Positions 9,905 through 20,114 of a stretch of 64,000 nt of DNA are shown here, in pieces; the stretch's first letter is position 1, and the number at the start of each line of letters is the position of its first letter. The position numbers were made by a program, and so were the translations under genes. Location: positions 5,363,915-5,427,914 of the forward strand of contig OW121846.1 of the NCBI GenBank assembly GCA_933228895.1, written 5' to 3'. The notes beneath the pieces are model-generated. The model did no database searches and was not told where the DNA came from. It saw nothing but the letters and a program-made list of their open reading frames with translations. The DNA comes from Platycnemis pennipes. Its lineage: Eukaryota; Arthropoda; Insecta; Odonata; Platycnemididae.

Positions 9905-11194
9905 TACCTTTCCCAGCGTCCCACACCACAAACGCCTAGCACTGAATTTCTTCTGGATCTCAGCCGTTTTATCCTCACACACAATGCCTTTTCTTTTGAC
10001 AATAAATATTATCTCCAGGAGACCGGCTGCGCCATGGGAAGCAGGTTTAGTCCCTCCTACGCCAACCTTTTTCTAGGCCTCTTCGAAGATAAATTCTTGA
10101 CTAACTACCCTCTCAAACCCCTCCTTTGGCTCAGATACATTGATGATATTTTCCTCCTCTGGACCCATGACACCAACTCCCTTAGCACTTTTGTTTCCTC
10201 TTTGAATTCTTCAGCCTCTATCTCTTTCACTTCTTCCTTCTCCAGTTCTAACATCACTTTCTTGGACGTAGACATCTCCCTTTCTGACAGCAAATTCAAA
10301 ACCTCGGTACACATTAAAGCCACCAACAAGCAACAATACCTTCACCACAGTAGCTGCCACCCACCCCACACCAAACGCTCCATCCCCTATTCTCTTTCCA
10401 TCCGCGGACATAGGATCTGTAACAATCCCGACGACTTGCACATTTACCTTTCTAATCTACACACCTCCCTTCTCCGTCGTGGGTACCCAGAAAACCTTCT
10501 CCAAAAAAGAATTCTAAAAAAACCTTACACCCCACAACCATCTCATAGCAAACAACGCAATTCCCCTTCTCTACTCACCACCTACTTCCCTGGCGCACAT
10601 TCCTTACAACGAGTCCTACAAGATCTTTTCCCTATTCTTTCAGACCACAATTCCACTTCAAAACTTTTCCCAAAATGTCCCCGCATTACATACAAAAGAC
10701 CGCCTAATTTGAGCAATATTTTCAAAACTACCCGCCCGCTTCTCAAATCCGTGCCACACACCCACGTCCCCCCCTCTCCATGCAAACGTCCGAGATGCAA
10801 GACTTGCCCTATATTCTCTTCTCCTCCTGCCTCTTTACTTCCCACACTCAGGTCTCTGCCAATTTTTCCTTCATCTACTTGTGTTTCCACCAACATCATC
10901 TACCTCCTCCAATGCAATTTCTGTCCTGCCTTCTATGTAGGACAATGCACCACCCCTCTTAACATAAGAGTCAATAATCACCGTGCTTCCTGTATTCCGT
11001 CATCCCCGCACTCATCACTACCAGTACCTAAACACGCGTCTACTCATGACATGCCTTTCAATCAATGTTTCAATGTTTCCGTTATTGCCTCCCTCCCCCC
11101 CTCAGATTCCGCCGTCAACCTGCACACACTTGAACAAACTTGCATACTCCTCCTCAGGGCATGCACCCCCCCTGGGCTCAATGTGTCCTCTTAA
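9905..11194 (+). pseudogene. PLE3 reverse transcriptase/GIY-YIG endonuclease (5'-truncated)
   Basis: The frame is open from the PLE2 junction at about 9905 (LSQRPTPQTPSTEFLLDL), upstream of the first ATG at 10034. It carries GCAMGSRFSPSYANLF, RYIDDIF (10135-10155), THIKATNKQQ-type connection sequence, GYPENLL, the linker CKRPRCKTC and the GIY-YIG domain (IYLLQCNFC ... FYVGQ), and ends PGLNVSS. The first RT motifs are missing. It is closer to PLE1 than to PLE2. No internal stop codon. PLE3 lies head to head with PLE2, with the breakpoint inside the RT of each. Confidence 0.9.
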
Positions 11195-11456
11195 CCGACA
11201 CTTGTACTCATTGTGACTACAATGTGTCCCCCACCACTTCCCCTCCCCGTTTCTCCTTCTTCCCCTCCCTGACTCTCCGTTTTCCCCTCCATTCCCCTTC
11301 CACTCCTAAATACCCTTTCCCCCATATCCTCTCAGTATTCCTTTCTGGTTGAGAAAGACAGCAACGCTGTTCGAAAGCTCCTGTTTTATTCGTTTGTGAG
11401 TGTCCCCTTTTTTGTGTTTTCTGTGTTTTTTATGTCGTCGCAACTAGTGACTATTA
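11195..11456 (+). other. 3' UTR of PLE3
   Basis: A pyrimidine-rich tail followed by the hairpin-GAAA motif (11349-11376), the GTGAGTGTCCCC block and a (TA)n tract at 11457-11472. Same order as PLE A and PLE1. Confidence 0.7.
11349..11376 (+). ncRNA. Hammerhead-like core in PLE3 tail
   Basis: TTGAGAA, stem ACAGC...GCTGT, then GAAAGCTC. Stem II is unrelated in sequence to that of PLE1 but keeps perfect pairing, while the core again has U3 and A8. Confidence 0.5.
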
Positions 11457-11472
11457 TACATATATATATATA
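11457..11472. repeat. (TA)n tract at the end of PLE3
   Basis: Short alternating TA run that closes the PLE cluster. Confidence 0.8.
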
Positions 11473-11869
11473 CCTGCCAGTTCTTAGTCGTTAGATCCTC
11501 GGCCGGCAATAGTTTTCGGGATTTGAAGTGATCACTAAAGTAAGTGTTAGTATTGTGATAATTCGGAATAGTGTTGTGATTGGTTGAGCTTTTGTTTCCT
11601 GGCCAACACAGCGATAAGGATAATTAATCAGGTACGCTATTTTTATTTCCGTTTTAAGTTGATCTAATACGAGGTACCACACTAAATTTTGCATTGTTTT
11701 CGCTTCCATTTAAGCTCCTAAATTTCTAGAATAAAGAGTATTTTTCAGCATTTAACGAACCAATGACTTTTAACTCATAGGTATGTCGTTAACATTTACG
11801 TGGAGGCAACTTCACAAAAGAATACAGGAGAAAATAAGAAAATCAGTGGACGTCCGGGAAAGTAATTTG
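11473..11869. other. No supported gene
   Basis: AT-rich sequence after the PLE cluster. No open frame with a recognisable motif. Confidence 0.4.
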
Positions 11870-12560
11870 ACAGAATTTCTTGAGGACTGCCTACATTGAC
11901 ACGGAGCTGAGCACGCAAAAAACGAGCTCAATAATTTTTTAAAAGTAAATTTTTGTGGTAGTTACGAGAAAAAATGGCGAGCTAGCTCGCGGATGAACTC
12001 TTTGTTGTACAGAGGTATGCGACTTGGTTGGATCAAATCGTGGATTTCCCTGATGTTGTGTATCGTAACCTGAGAATTTATCATTAAATTTTCGAATATT
12101 TTGAGAGCTTTAACATGCGGCCTTCTAATTGATCCCCCAAAATTTAAGGAATATTGTACGATACGGCAAAATTTTATGTTAAATATTATGAGTGGTTCTG
12201 CATGTCACCCACAATGCATCAAGTTCTGCTGCATGGTGCAGATGTGATTGAGTCAGCTCTTCTTTGGAGAGCTTTCGGATGAGGCTCAGGAATCGCGAAA
12301 TAAAGATATAAGAAAATACGGCGAGCATCACGCAAGAAAAATTTTGACATTCCACACGAATGAGGACGGTTTCCGAAGACTAATCCTGACCTCTGATCCA
12401 GTCATCATTACATTAGATGCAGTACATTAAATAAATACCGTGCCCTAAAAGATCCGCCTTAAGGAGTGAGTTGATCTCTTGCAAGAATATCCGGACTCAG
12501 GGAGTGAATACAAGGAGGAGGATTCAGGAGAATCTGATTTGGAATCATAGAAATCGTAAC
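11870..12560 (+). pseudogene. Decayed repetitive-element protein with an EAQE.RNKD motif
   Basis: Fragments in all three plus frames read as one decayed protein: RALTCGLLIDPPKFKEYC, then YEWFCMSPTMHQVLLHGAD, then LSDEAQESRNKDIRKYGEHH (12257-12330) and LILTSDPVI. From memory this order of motifs occurs in a protein often repeated in arthropod genomes, but I cannot name the family with certainty. Many frameshifts and stops; clearly inactive. The 60-codon open piece 12248-12430 covers only its C-terminal part. Confidence 0.4.
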
Positions 12561-13195
12561 GTTAATAAGACAAGAACGTTTTTATTGAAATTAATTAATT
12601 AATTTGCACTTATACCGTTTTAGTATTTATTGAATAATTACTTAGTTTTTAGTTCCAGCGGCACTACCTCTGCTAACTGGTGATCGCAATCACTTCAACG
12701 TTAGAATCGATTCCCGCAGCTGCCTTACATTCACCCATATTTTAAAAATTATTTTCTAATTTAAAAGTCTAAAAGTCATATTATGCAAATACTACAAGTA
12801 TATTTGCATATTTAATTTATTATTTAATAACAACAGGCGTTTGCTATGCAGTCTCCTCATTATCGGTTAATTTAGCATTAAATTTCTCAAATCAAATCTT
12901 CTAAAATAATTTTTTTTGCTGAAAATAAGAGCAGAAATGAAATTAAGTAATTCTTAAAACATAATAAGGACAATTTTCAAAGTAATCAGACAAAAATCTG
13001 ATTTAAGTCTCCCTTTTTCGCCATATCCGGAGCACAGTGCCGGGTGGTCCGTGCGCTCTGCTTGGACGCGAAGTCTTTTCCAATTTGTGACAAGCGAACA
13101 CAGAGAATGACCAGAGCAGAGAGAACAAAGGAAATGGAACCAGATTTTATTGACAATGCTAGAAGGAATTTGAATCTTAAAATTTATATTTTCAG
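12561..13195. other. No supported gene; possible intron
   Basis: AT-rich sequence. It ends in ATTTTCAG just before 13196, so part of it could be an intron of the exon that follows. Confidence 0.3.
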
Positions 13196-13414
13196 GTTAA
13201 TCCAATGAGGAATCTTTCTCATTTGACTCTGGATCATTGCCACGGTCTCACAAAAGCAACCATTCACCGCGTCTTGGATGATGACAATGAACTATGCATG
13301 CTGAGGATTTGGTGTTGTTTCAGGATAAATAAGGATGCAAACGACTACGTTTCTCAGAGAATTATGGATGAAAATATGGACATATATTTTGACTGGTTCC
13401 CTTATGATGACTGA
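13196..13414 (+). CDS. Possible terminal exon of an LRR/F-box-like host gene
   Basis: A splice-acceptor-like ATTTTCAG precedes an open frame (VNPMRNLSHL...) that ends in WFPYDD and a stop. The text LSHLTLDHCHGLTKATIH and LRIWCCF looks like the last leucine-rich repeats of an F-box/LRR-type protein, which would recruit substrates to an SCF ubiquitin ligase, followed by a short acidic tail. AATAAA at about 13583 could serve as the polyadenylation signal. No upstream exon can be recognised in the window. It is the only segment here that reads like an ordinary host gene. It might also be a chance frame. Confidence 0.4.
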   Translation, partial: VNPMRNLSHLTLDHCHGLTKATIHRVLDDDNELCMLRIWCCFRINKDANDYVSQRIMDENMDIYFDWFPYDD

Positions 13415-13798
13415 GTTCTACACAGTCGAGACAATACATGTTAATTTTTCAGTATTTCATTCGATTAATTTGGGGCCTTATATATAGGTAACCTACTTGA
13501 GTAAATGATTCAAGAATGTAATTAATTTCGGTTAATACAAATGTATCTGGAATAAGTCTACTGATAATATACATTAAATGCCAATAAAAATTTGTATCAT
13601 TTTCTTTTCAGTTGATGAAGGAAATATGTCATAAAAACCAAGCATAGTACACTTCTTTCATATTATTGATCAATCCGGCAACAGTTCCCCTGCAGCAGAT
13701 AGCCAGGAGGTGATTGCTTTTCTAAGGAGTGAAAATGAAGTAGAAGAAATGAATTAATTCTTAAGATTCAGGCGATATGGAGTGCAAGTGAAGCATGA
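13415..13798. other. Possible 3' UTR, otherwise nothing recognised
   Basis: AT-rich, with AATAAA at about 13583, followed by unassigned sequence up to the foldback at 13799. Confidence 0.3.
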
Positions 13799-13932
13799 TA
13801 ACACAGAAAGAAAAAACGAGCCAAAGCTGTATTACTGCATCGTCAGGCAACTCACGATGCTGTAATACAGTGAAACCCGGGTCGTAGTCAAGTTTTTTTT
13901 GTGGATTTGCCTCGTTTTTTCTTTCCGTGTTA
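13799..13932. mobile_element. Short nested foldback element
   Basis: Outer inverted repeats TAACACAGAAAGAAAAAACG (13799 on) and its near-complement ending at 13932 enclose an inner hairpin with 17-bp arms (13827-13843 / 13854-13870, one mismatch). The 12-mer TAGAAGAAATGA occurs at 13741-13752 and again at 13931-13942, so a target duplication is possible. Looks like a small foldback or MITE. Confidence 0.5.
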
Positions 13933-14298
13933 GAAGAAATGACTTTAATGCAACTATTGTCACCATAACTTATGTGTCTAAATAAAACAGACTCCCATTC
14001 AAATATAAATGGTCATATAGTTAATAGTCTGAGGCTTAACTGGGGGTAATGATAATAAAGTGTGTTTATTCGGGCGAGGCTGCGAGTGACCGTCAAGTCA
14101 CCCTCTTCCACCTAACCCATCGTCAATCAACATATGCATCCGTGTTATGAAAAAATATACAATAAATGCCATAATTGCAATAAACAACATAGTATATACA
14201 GCACATATTTAAAAAATACGCTTTACAAGTTTAATGTCAATTTAAATTACAATAAAAGAATAATGTAGTGTAAAAGATTCTCATGTGCCAAAAACATC
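13933..14298. other. No supported gene
   Basis: AT-rich; nothing recognised. Confidence 0.4.
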
Positions 14299-14343
14299 CA
14301 CATAATACCCTGCAAGCCACCATAAAGGTGTGTGGCAGGGGAA
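14299..14343 (-). repeat. Short match to the LINE-T 3' end
   Basis: About 45 bp (ATAATACCCTGCAAGCCACC ... GTGTGTGGCAGGGG) match the 3' end of the LINE family at 18248, 48557 and 51838, in minus orientation. The match ends abruptly. Confidence 0.6.
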
Positions 14344-15111
14344 AAACGTGAGGATTGGAGCAAGTATCCATCAAAGAAAAAACCTTCTGCAGGAAAACGC
14401 CCAACCAAGAAGGACAGCGTGAAAAACCTGCGAAAACCTAATGACCGGCTGACCTAGGTCCTACTGACAGAAAAGCTAATATCTCATTCAGAATTTGATA
14501 AAAGTATAAAAATATGCAAATTCAAATGTAAAAATTAAGAATAAATACAAAAAATCACATAAAAATAGTAAACTAGATATAAAATGCACAAAATACATTG
14601 TAGTTTTCACTGCTGAGTTTCGTATGTACCTACTACCCCGATTGCTGTATAGCAAGAAGTGTTTTGTGCAGCTTCCTCTTGATTGAAGGCAATGATGGTG
14701 TGTTCCTGGTCGAAGAGTGAAGATTATTCCACTCTCTGCAAGCAGTAACAGTGTCTATGATGTGCTACAGAGCGATGGTGAGCTGTGGCGAGATTGTGAT
14801 TTCCTCGCGTCTTTGTCGTGTGCGAAGACTTCTGAATCCGCAAGACAAGTAAGAAGGTGTTTTTGTGCTGAGGATTTGAACCAGGAGGGAAGGAGTGTGC
14901 AGCCGGTGACGAGAGCTGAGATTCAGCCAGGACAGATCGTTAATGTAAAATCAAACAGATCATTAATGCAATGTGGTAGGGGTTACGATTAATCACATGG
15001 AATAGGTTTGTTCAGAAAACTACATTTTTTTTAATGAAACCCGATTCAGATTTCGGTCACTCAGTGCTATTTTCAGGATACAGATTGGTGGGTGGCCGTG
15101 TATATCCATTG
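14344..15111. other. No supported gene
   Basis: Contains a 91-codon plus-strand frame (14717-14992) with no recognisable motif. The region ends at the TA that borders the Tc1-like element. Confidence 0.35.
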
Positions 15112-16804
15112 TACAGTCACACGCAAAAGTAAATGTGCATTGCTTCGCAGCGCCACCGCTCCAGACCCCATTCAATAGCCTAAATAAATATTGTAATGTT
15201 GGTAGAACGCAAGAAGATGGGCGTAGTAGTCCGTATCACAGGATAAAGAAGGGAGTGGAGGTGAAGGGGCGAGTTGACGAAGCGAAGGGGAAATATTTTG
15301 CAGCTCACGGCGCGTGCAATTTAACTGCTACCTCCTATACTCTTGTAACCTTCGGGAAAATCTTATGCAGAAAGCAGTGGAGGAAGACGGTTCCGAGTCT
15401 CCAAGGAACTAGAGAGAATCGTCTAGTTGAAAGGTGAAAAGAAACAGCTAGACATTCCACGGCATGCAGTCTATGAAACGCCATTATGAGTTTTAGCATG
15501 TTATTTAAACCTTGGACTTGTCAATTACATTGACCCTGGTTCCATAAATATGCCATATTCTGATGAATATTCATTAAAACATAATGAGGCTATTTCGAAA
15601 AATTCCAGCATTTCATGTTCAAGAGAGCGGGTTTCTGGGGGCCAGCGATATATCCCCACACGTCGCAAAGAAAAGGAAATAAATCCGTGTGGGCTACCTG
15701 CCTTTCGTGGCGAAAGGGCTAATCTGCTTGAAATTACAGTTTGATGAACGAGAAACATCGTTTTGTAAATTTGCCCTCTACTTCATTCACACATATCAAT
15801 TAAAGATTCCAGTACGTGTTAGGAAATGATGGCAACGCTGGTAATGAGTAAATTAATTAAAAATTTCAATGAACCCGGAAACATATATTGAGGTAGGTAT
15901 AAAAAATGAGAATAAATCCAAGTTCAGGCTTACTTATAAAGAAAATTTTATTTGATATTTTCAATATTTTTAGCGTCTACCTCAGCGTCCAGTAACTTGA
16001 AGGTGGATTTTTCTGGATCAAAAAGTTTAAAATAATCATGGATGATGTCCTACGGAATTCCACATATCCCTCATTTGTGCCTCCAGATCTTTTAATACTA
16101 TGATATTGCTAATTCTTTTCTGCTAGAGGATGCTTATTGTGCGCAGCTCCAGCAAAATATTGAGATGAGTTCTGACCATATGATCCAATTCAACGATGCT
16201 TTGCTTGCTGCCACACCTGATTTTTAAGCGTTGAGACACCTAGTTTGAATTGCGACGAAAATCCCTCAACCGTCAGTCGTCCTTTCTTCACAATGCCGAG
16301 AGGGAATTGAAGTGAAACCTTTGCCTGTCTGAGAGGTCAAGTGGTTGGAATGGTAGCCGCCGGCCAGTCTTTGGAAAATGTAGCGATGACGTTAGGAGTC
16401 AATCGTAATACTGTCCATAAATGGGTGAGACGCGCCAGAGAAAATCCTGATACACATTTAAGTAGACCTCGCTGCACAACAGCCGATGAAGATGAAACTA
16501 TCCAGTAAGCTGTTCAGAACATGCCACTGAGAGCTGGAGGAGCCGCCTCTGCTGGGAGAGAACTGAACCTAGTATGCAGCCATGATACAGTTAGACGCCG
16601 TCTCAGAGAAAGGGGTTTCTTTCATCACCAGCCAGTCAGGAAACAGCCATTTACGGAGGAACATAAAGCTCGTAGAGTACATTTTGCAGCCGCATATGTA
16701 GAAATGCCTCAAGTGTTTTGGGACTTGTGCATATTTTCCGACGAGAAAACGTTCCTGTCGGATGAAGTTGGAAATATGCAACTTTGGCGCCCACCCCTTA
16801 CCAG

Positions 16805-18091
16805 GTGATTATCTACTAAGTCAATTACTTATTATTATTTTTCTATGGGTACAGGTAGATCAAGGGCAATATATTCTTCCAAATACCTCAAATTCCACAT
16901 AATGTCCCTCTTTAGGCCCGCAATTTTCCAATTTCCAGTTAAAATATCCATATTACTAGTTCTTATCCCGGAGTCTTCGCAATCACTTCTTATTCTCTTT
17001 TTCGCAATTGGTATTAATACAGTTTTCCACGAAATTTTCCGGCCAAAATCCCTCTTTATATATCTGACAAATAAGCCCAAATAATTTCTCCCTTCCATCG
17101 TTTCCTAGGTTATTTAATAATTATGATGGGATAATAATGCCTACAGCACTTCCTGCCTACGTTTCTTGCGATGCCTTCACTATCCAATTTTCTTAATATC
17201 AACTCATCCTTATCTACTTGCTTATCCTCTTCTATTCCAAAGCTCTTATGCCTGCCATTGATTTCATGGAGTTTTTACACATATTCTCTCCATCTAAGCT
17301 GAATCTGTTGTGGTTTCACGAGTAACCCCCCTGGATTGCCATTTGAGCAGGGTTTCGTTTTCCATTTCTTGATGCCAGATGAAATTCCAGCCTTCGGACA
17401 AAGGACATCAGTCCCTCTGCCTGTCTGTAGACCTCTCCACATTGCTTAGTCTCTTTTCCCTCACTGTCTCTGTTTCTCTCCGAAGTCTGTTATTCTTTCC
17501 CTAATATCATTTCTGCCCAGCTCCGCGTTTTCCTTATTCCAATTCCATCTTTCCTAAATGTCTCTATCATTTCTGTTACTATATATGATTTATTGATCAT
17601 CCTAGCACAAGGGTGGCGAACCATTTGCCGATTGAGTGCCAAAGTTTATGAAATAAGAGTACACTCTCTCGACTCGCGTGCCAACCCATCGAGTGAGATA
17701 GAGGTATCGATCGAGCGCCCTCTCAGCTCCGTGTGCCGAAATAATTGCTCCGCGTGCCACTTTGGGCACATGTGCCATAGGTTCGCCACCCCCGAACTAG
17801 TGTCTTCTGTTCCCATTGTCTAATATTTCCCATTATTCCTCAACCATTCTACTTTCCACCCCTTCATTCATGTCTCTCTCTTTCTCTGTCACTCTCTCTC
17901 CACAAACACTTGATATTCCGTCCGTTCTAATCAGTGCCCCAAAATCTAGTTAATTTATTAATTACAATTCTGAACTATATACTTTATGAACAATAATACT
18001 TAATGGCAAAAATTCTTCATTAAATGTATTCATTATCAATGAGTATATATAGATTGTTTTAATAAATTGTTGCTTACGATTTGTCTTCTAG
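16805..18091 (+). other. GT-AG interruption in the transposase, probable intron
   Basis: The frame breaks after LTR(ag) at 16804 with CAG|GTGATT and resumes at 18092 after TTGTCTTCTAG|G, restoring an unbroken LTRSDPQN that fits the Tc1 transposase pattern at this point. The boundaries match spliceosomal consensus (pyrimidine tract and AG) and I see no target-site duplication as an insertion would leave. A hAT MITE lies inside (17608-17794). The rest, 16850-17560 and 17830-18080, is unassigned. Confidence 0.6.
17608..17794. mobile_element. hAT-type MITE
   Basis: 187 bp with terminal inverted repeats CAAGGGTGGCGAACC and GGTTCGCCACCCCCG, the style of hAT elements. Flanking bases show no exact 8-bp duplication. 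Non-coding. Confidence 0.6.
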
Positions 18092-18247
18092 GTCTGACCC
18101 ACAAAACATTACTCGGCAACGAAGTTCTGGTCACATTACCATTAGTTTTTGGGGGGCAATAACCGCTGCTGGTCCGGGGCTATTGGCGAAAACCCCAAAA
18201 AGAATGACAGCGGCAAATTATGCCGAAATATTGGAAGAACATTTACT

Positions 18248-18797
18248 TCCCTTCATCTACATCTACATCTATACGATACCCTGCAAGCCACCGCGAGGGT
18301 GTGTGGCAGGGGGTGAAGATCACCAGGCATGCACTACTAACATGCAAACTAGCAACTATATTGTCTCATGCAACTTGATTGTTAGTGTCTACAGTATTTA
18401 AGGGGTAAGACATGCATCATGCACTACATTATACTCTAGAATATTACCCCTACCTATCCCTTTCCTATGCTGCCTATTCTGTTCTCTTATAGTACGGGGG
18501 AAAAATGCCATTTTGAATCTATCTGTACGACAATCTATCTCTCTAATCTTATTTATATGGTCGAATCTAGCATAATACGCTGGTGTTTTTAATATGTGCC
18601 TAACACCTTCAGTAAAGCTATCCGATTGAAATTTCTCTAATAGCTTTAATCTGAACTTTAACCTACGCTCTGATAATGATTCCCACCGTAATTCTTGTAT
18701 TAATTCTGATACACTACTCAACCTCTCGTAACACCTTTTGACGAACCTAGCTGCTCTACGCTGCACACTGTCTAGTTTTCTCATCAAATTCCCCCTT
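18248..18797 (-). mobile_element. LINE-T fragment inserted in the Tc1-like transposase
   Basis: Minus-strand 5'-truncated LINE. The coding part (18398-18787) is the region C-terminal to the RT of CR1/Jockey-like LINEs: LDSVQRRAARFVKRCYERLS, WESLSERRLKFRLKLLEKFQ, REIDCRTDRFKMAFFPRTIR. The 3' end has ACCCTGCAAGCCACC and a short (TACATC)n tail at 18248-18275. Short direct repeats (TTCCCTTCA left, TTCCCCCTTCA right) look like an imperfect target duplication. Confidence 0.8.
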
Positions 18798-19773
18798 CAA
18801 AGCAGAAATAATGCCGGAGGGTGAGAAGGTGACGTTTGTCCATGACAATTCACCAGTGCACCGAGGCAACGTTGTCCGTCATTTTTTTGCCCAACACCCT
18901 CATACTCATATTAATGTGATTAACTGGCCAGCACGATCACCAGACCTCAATCTCATCGAAAACGTATGGGTATTGATGGCGCAGGAGAGAACGACTGATA
19001 ATATCCGAGCAGACGAAGATCTGGAGGCACACGTGAGGGATGTGTGGAATTCCCTAGGACGTCGCCCGCAATTATTTGAAAATATTTTTCTGTCAATGAG
19101 AACCCGCCTTCAAGCGGTACTAGACGCTCAGGGAGATGACATAAAATATTGAAATAAAATTTTCTCCTTAAGTAAGTCTGAGCTTGGGTGTTTTTCTCAT
19201 TTTAATACGCCAGTACAATATCCTGGTTTGATTGTAAATATATGTTTAATTTACTTAGACCACATTGCATAAATGTCATCTCCTATCACTCACTGAAATC
19301 TTTTTATTGATATCCATGAATAAACTGGAAAAACGCAAAGATGTATCTCATGTGTAGAGAAGTAATTCGTGGCACATATTAATCACATAGCTAAACTCTA
19401 ATGGTGTTCCATATCGTTGAACGAAGACCTTGCAATTTTTTTCCCAGTACTTCTATCCACATCTCAAAGTCGGTGATTTGCAGTAGCGTCTTGAGGAAAC
19501 GAATTCCGTCTCCATCCACCTCTATCCGCATAAGATTTTGGTCGAAGTTTAATAGTTCCGAAGGAAGCAGTTCAATTGCACACTCCGCGCGCAACTAAAC
19601 CTTTCCGCTCGGGTCCGTGAACTTAGTGCTGCTTTCTCATCTATCCTGCACGACAGACAACCAAGTCCATCTTCTCCCGTTATGCCAACATTGAAATATT
19701 TTCCATTTGTATCGAATGGGGTCCGAGCGGCGGACAGAGAAGTTCTTCACATTTACTTTTGCGTGTGACTGTA

Positions 19774-20106
19774 CATAACAAAGGAGGCAACAAGGAAGGC
19801 GCAGAAAAATTACGGACCATTTCCATCCAACTCTATCAATATCTTGAAAATCCCTTCAGCATATCATTAAGTTTTTTCACCAAGGAAAGGGTAGAGCCGA
19901 TGATCAAGTGGACGTTGAGGTTTAACTTCGCGTGAGTTCTCTAAAATAGTAACTTCACCTGGATAGGGAGCACTTTTAGCCATCCGTATTCTTTCGTAAT
20001 TAGGATGTAATCCATGGCCATGACTTTCTGCTACTTTTGAAAGACCTATACACTGACTCTTTGCGAGTTGCATGGAAATAATTAGCAATAGAGCATCTTC
20101 CTCAGA
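19774..20106. other. No supported gene
   Basis: Between the Tc1-like and hAT elements. An 80-codon minus-strand frame (19867-20109, MSEEDALLLIISMQLAKSQ) has no domain I recognise. It is cut by the hAT insertion and may be part of an older sequence. Confidence 0.3.
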
Positions 20107-20114
20107 CATAGTTG

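Larger units (their letters stand above)
16350..19153 (+). pseudogene. Tc1-like transposase (interrupted)
   Basis: Cut-and-paste transposase. Segment 1 (16350-16804) has an N-terminal HTH (LGVNRNTVHKWVRRARENP), a second HTH (SHDTVRRRLRERGF) and the first catalytic Asp in IFSDEKTF. Segment 2 (18092-18247) continues with RSSGHITISFWGAI. Segment 3 (about 18798-19153) has the second Asp in VHDNSPVH and the Glu in ARSPDLNLIENVW. I count 37 residues between the second Asp and the Glu, so D-x37-E rather than the D-x34-E of classical Tc1. Removing the two interruptions leaves about 322 codons, normal for the family. One in-frame TAA at 16506 and the LINE insertion make it inactive. Confidence 0.85.
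15114..19771 (+). mobile_element. Tc1-like DNA transposon with long TIRs
   Basis: Both ends are CAGTCACACGCAAAAGTAAA in inverted orientation, each bordered by a TA dinucleotide (15112-15113 and 19772-19773), the target duplication of the Tc1/mariner superfamily. Diverged inverted homology runs inward for roughly 300 bp on each side (to about 15410 and from about 19470). The transposase (16350-19153) lies between them on the plus strand. Inside are an intron-like interruption, a hAT MITE and a LINE tail, which account for much of the 4.66-kb length. Confidence 0.8.

Noticed and set aside
10105..10899. Minus-strand frames across PLE3
   Set aside because: Antisense of the plus-strand PLE3 ORF.
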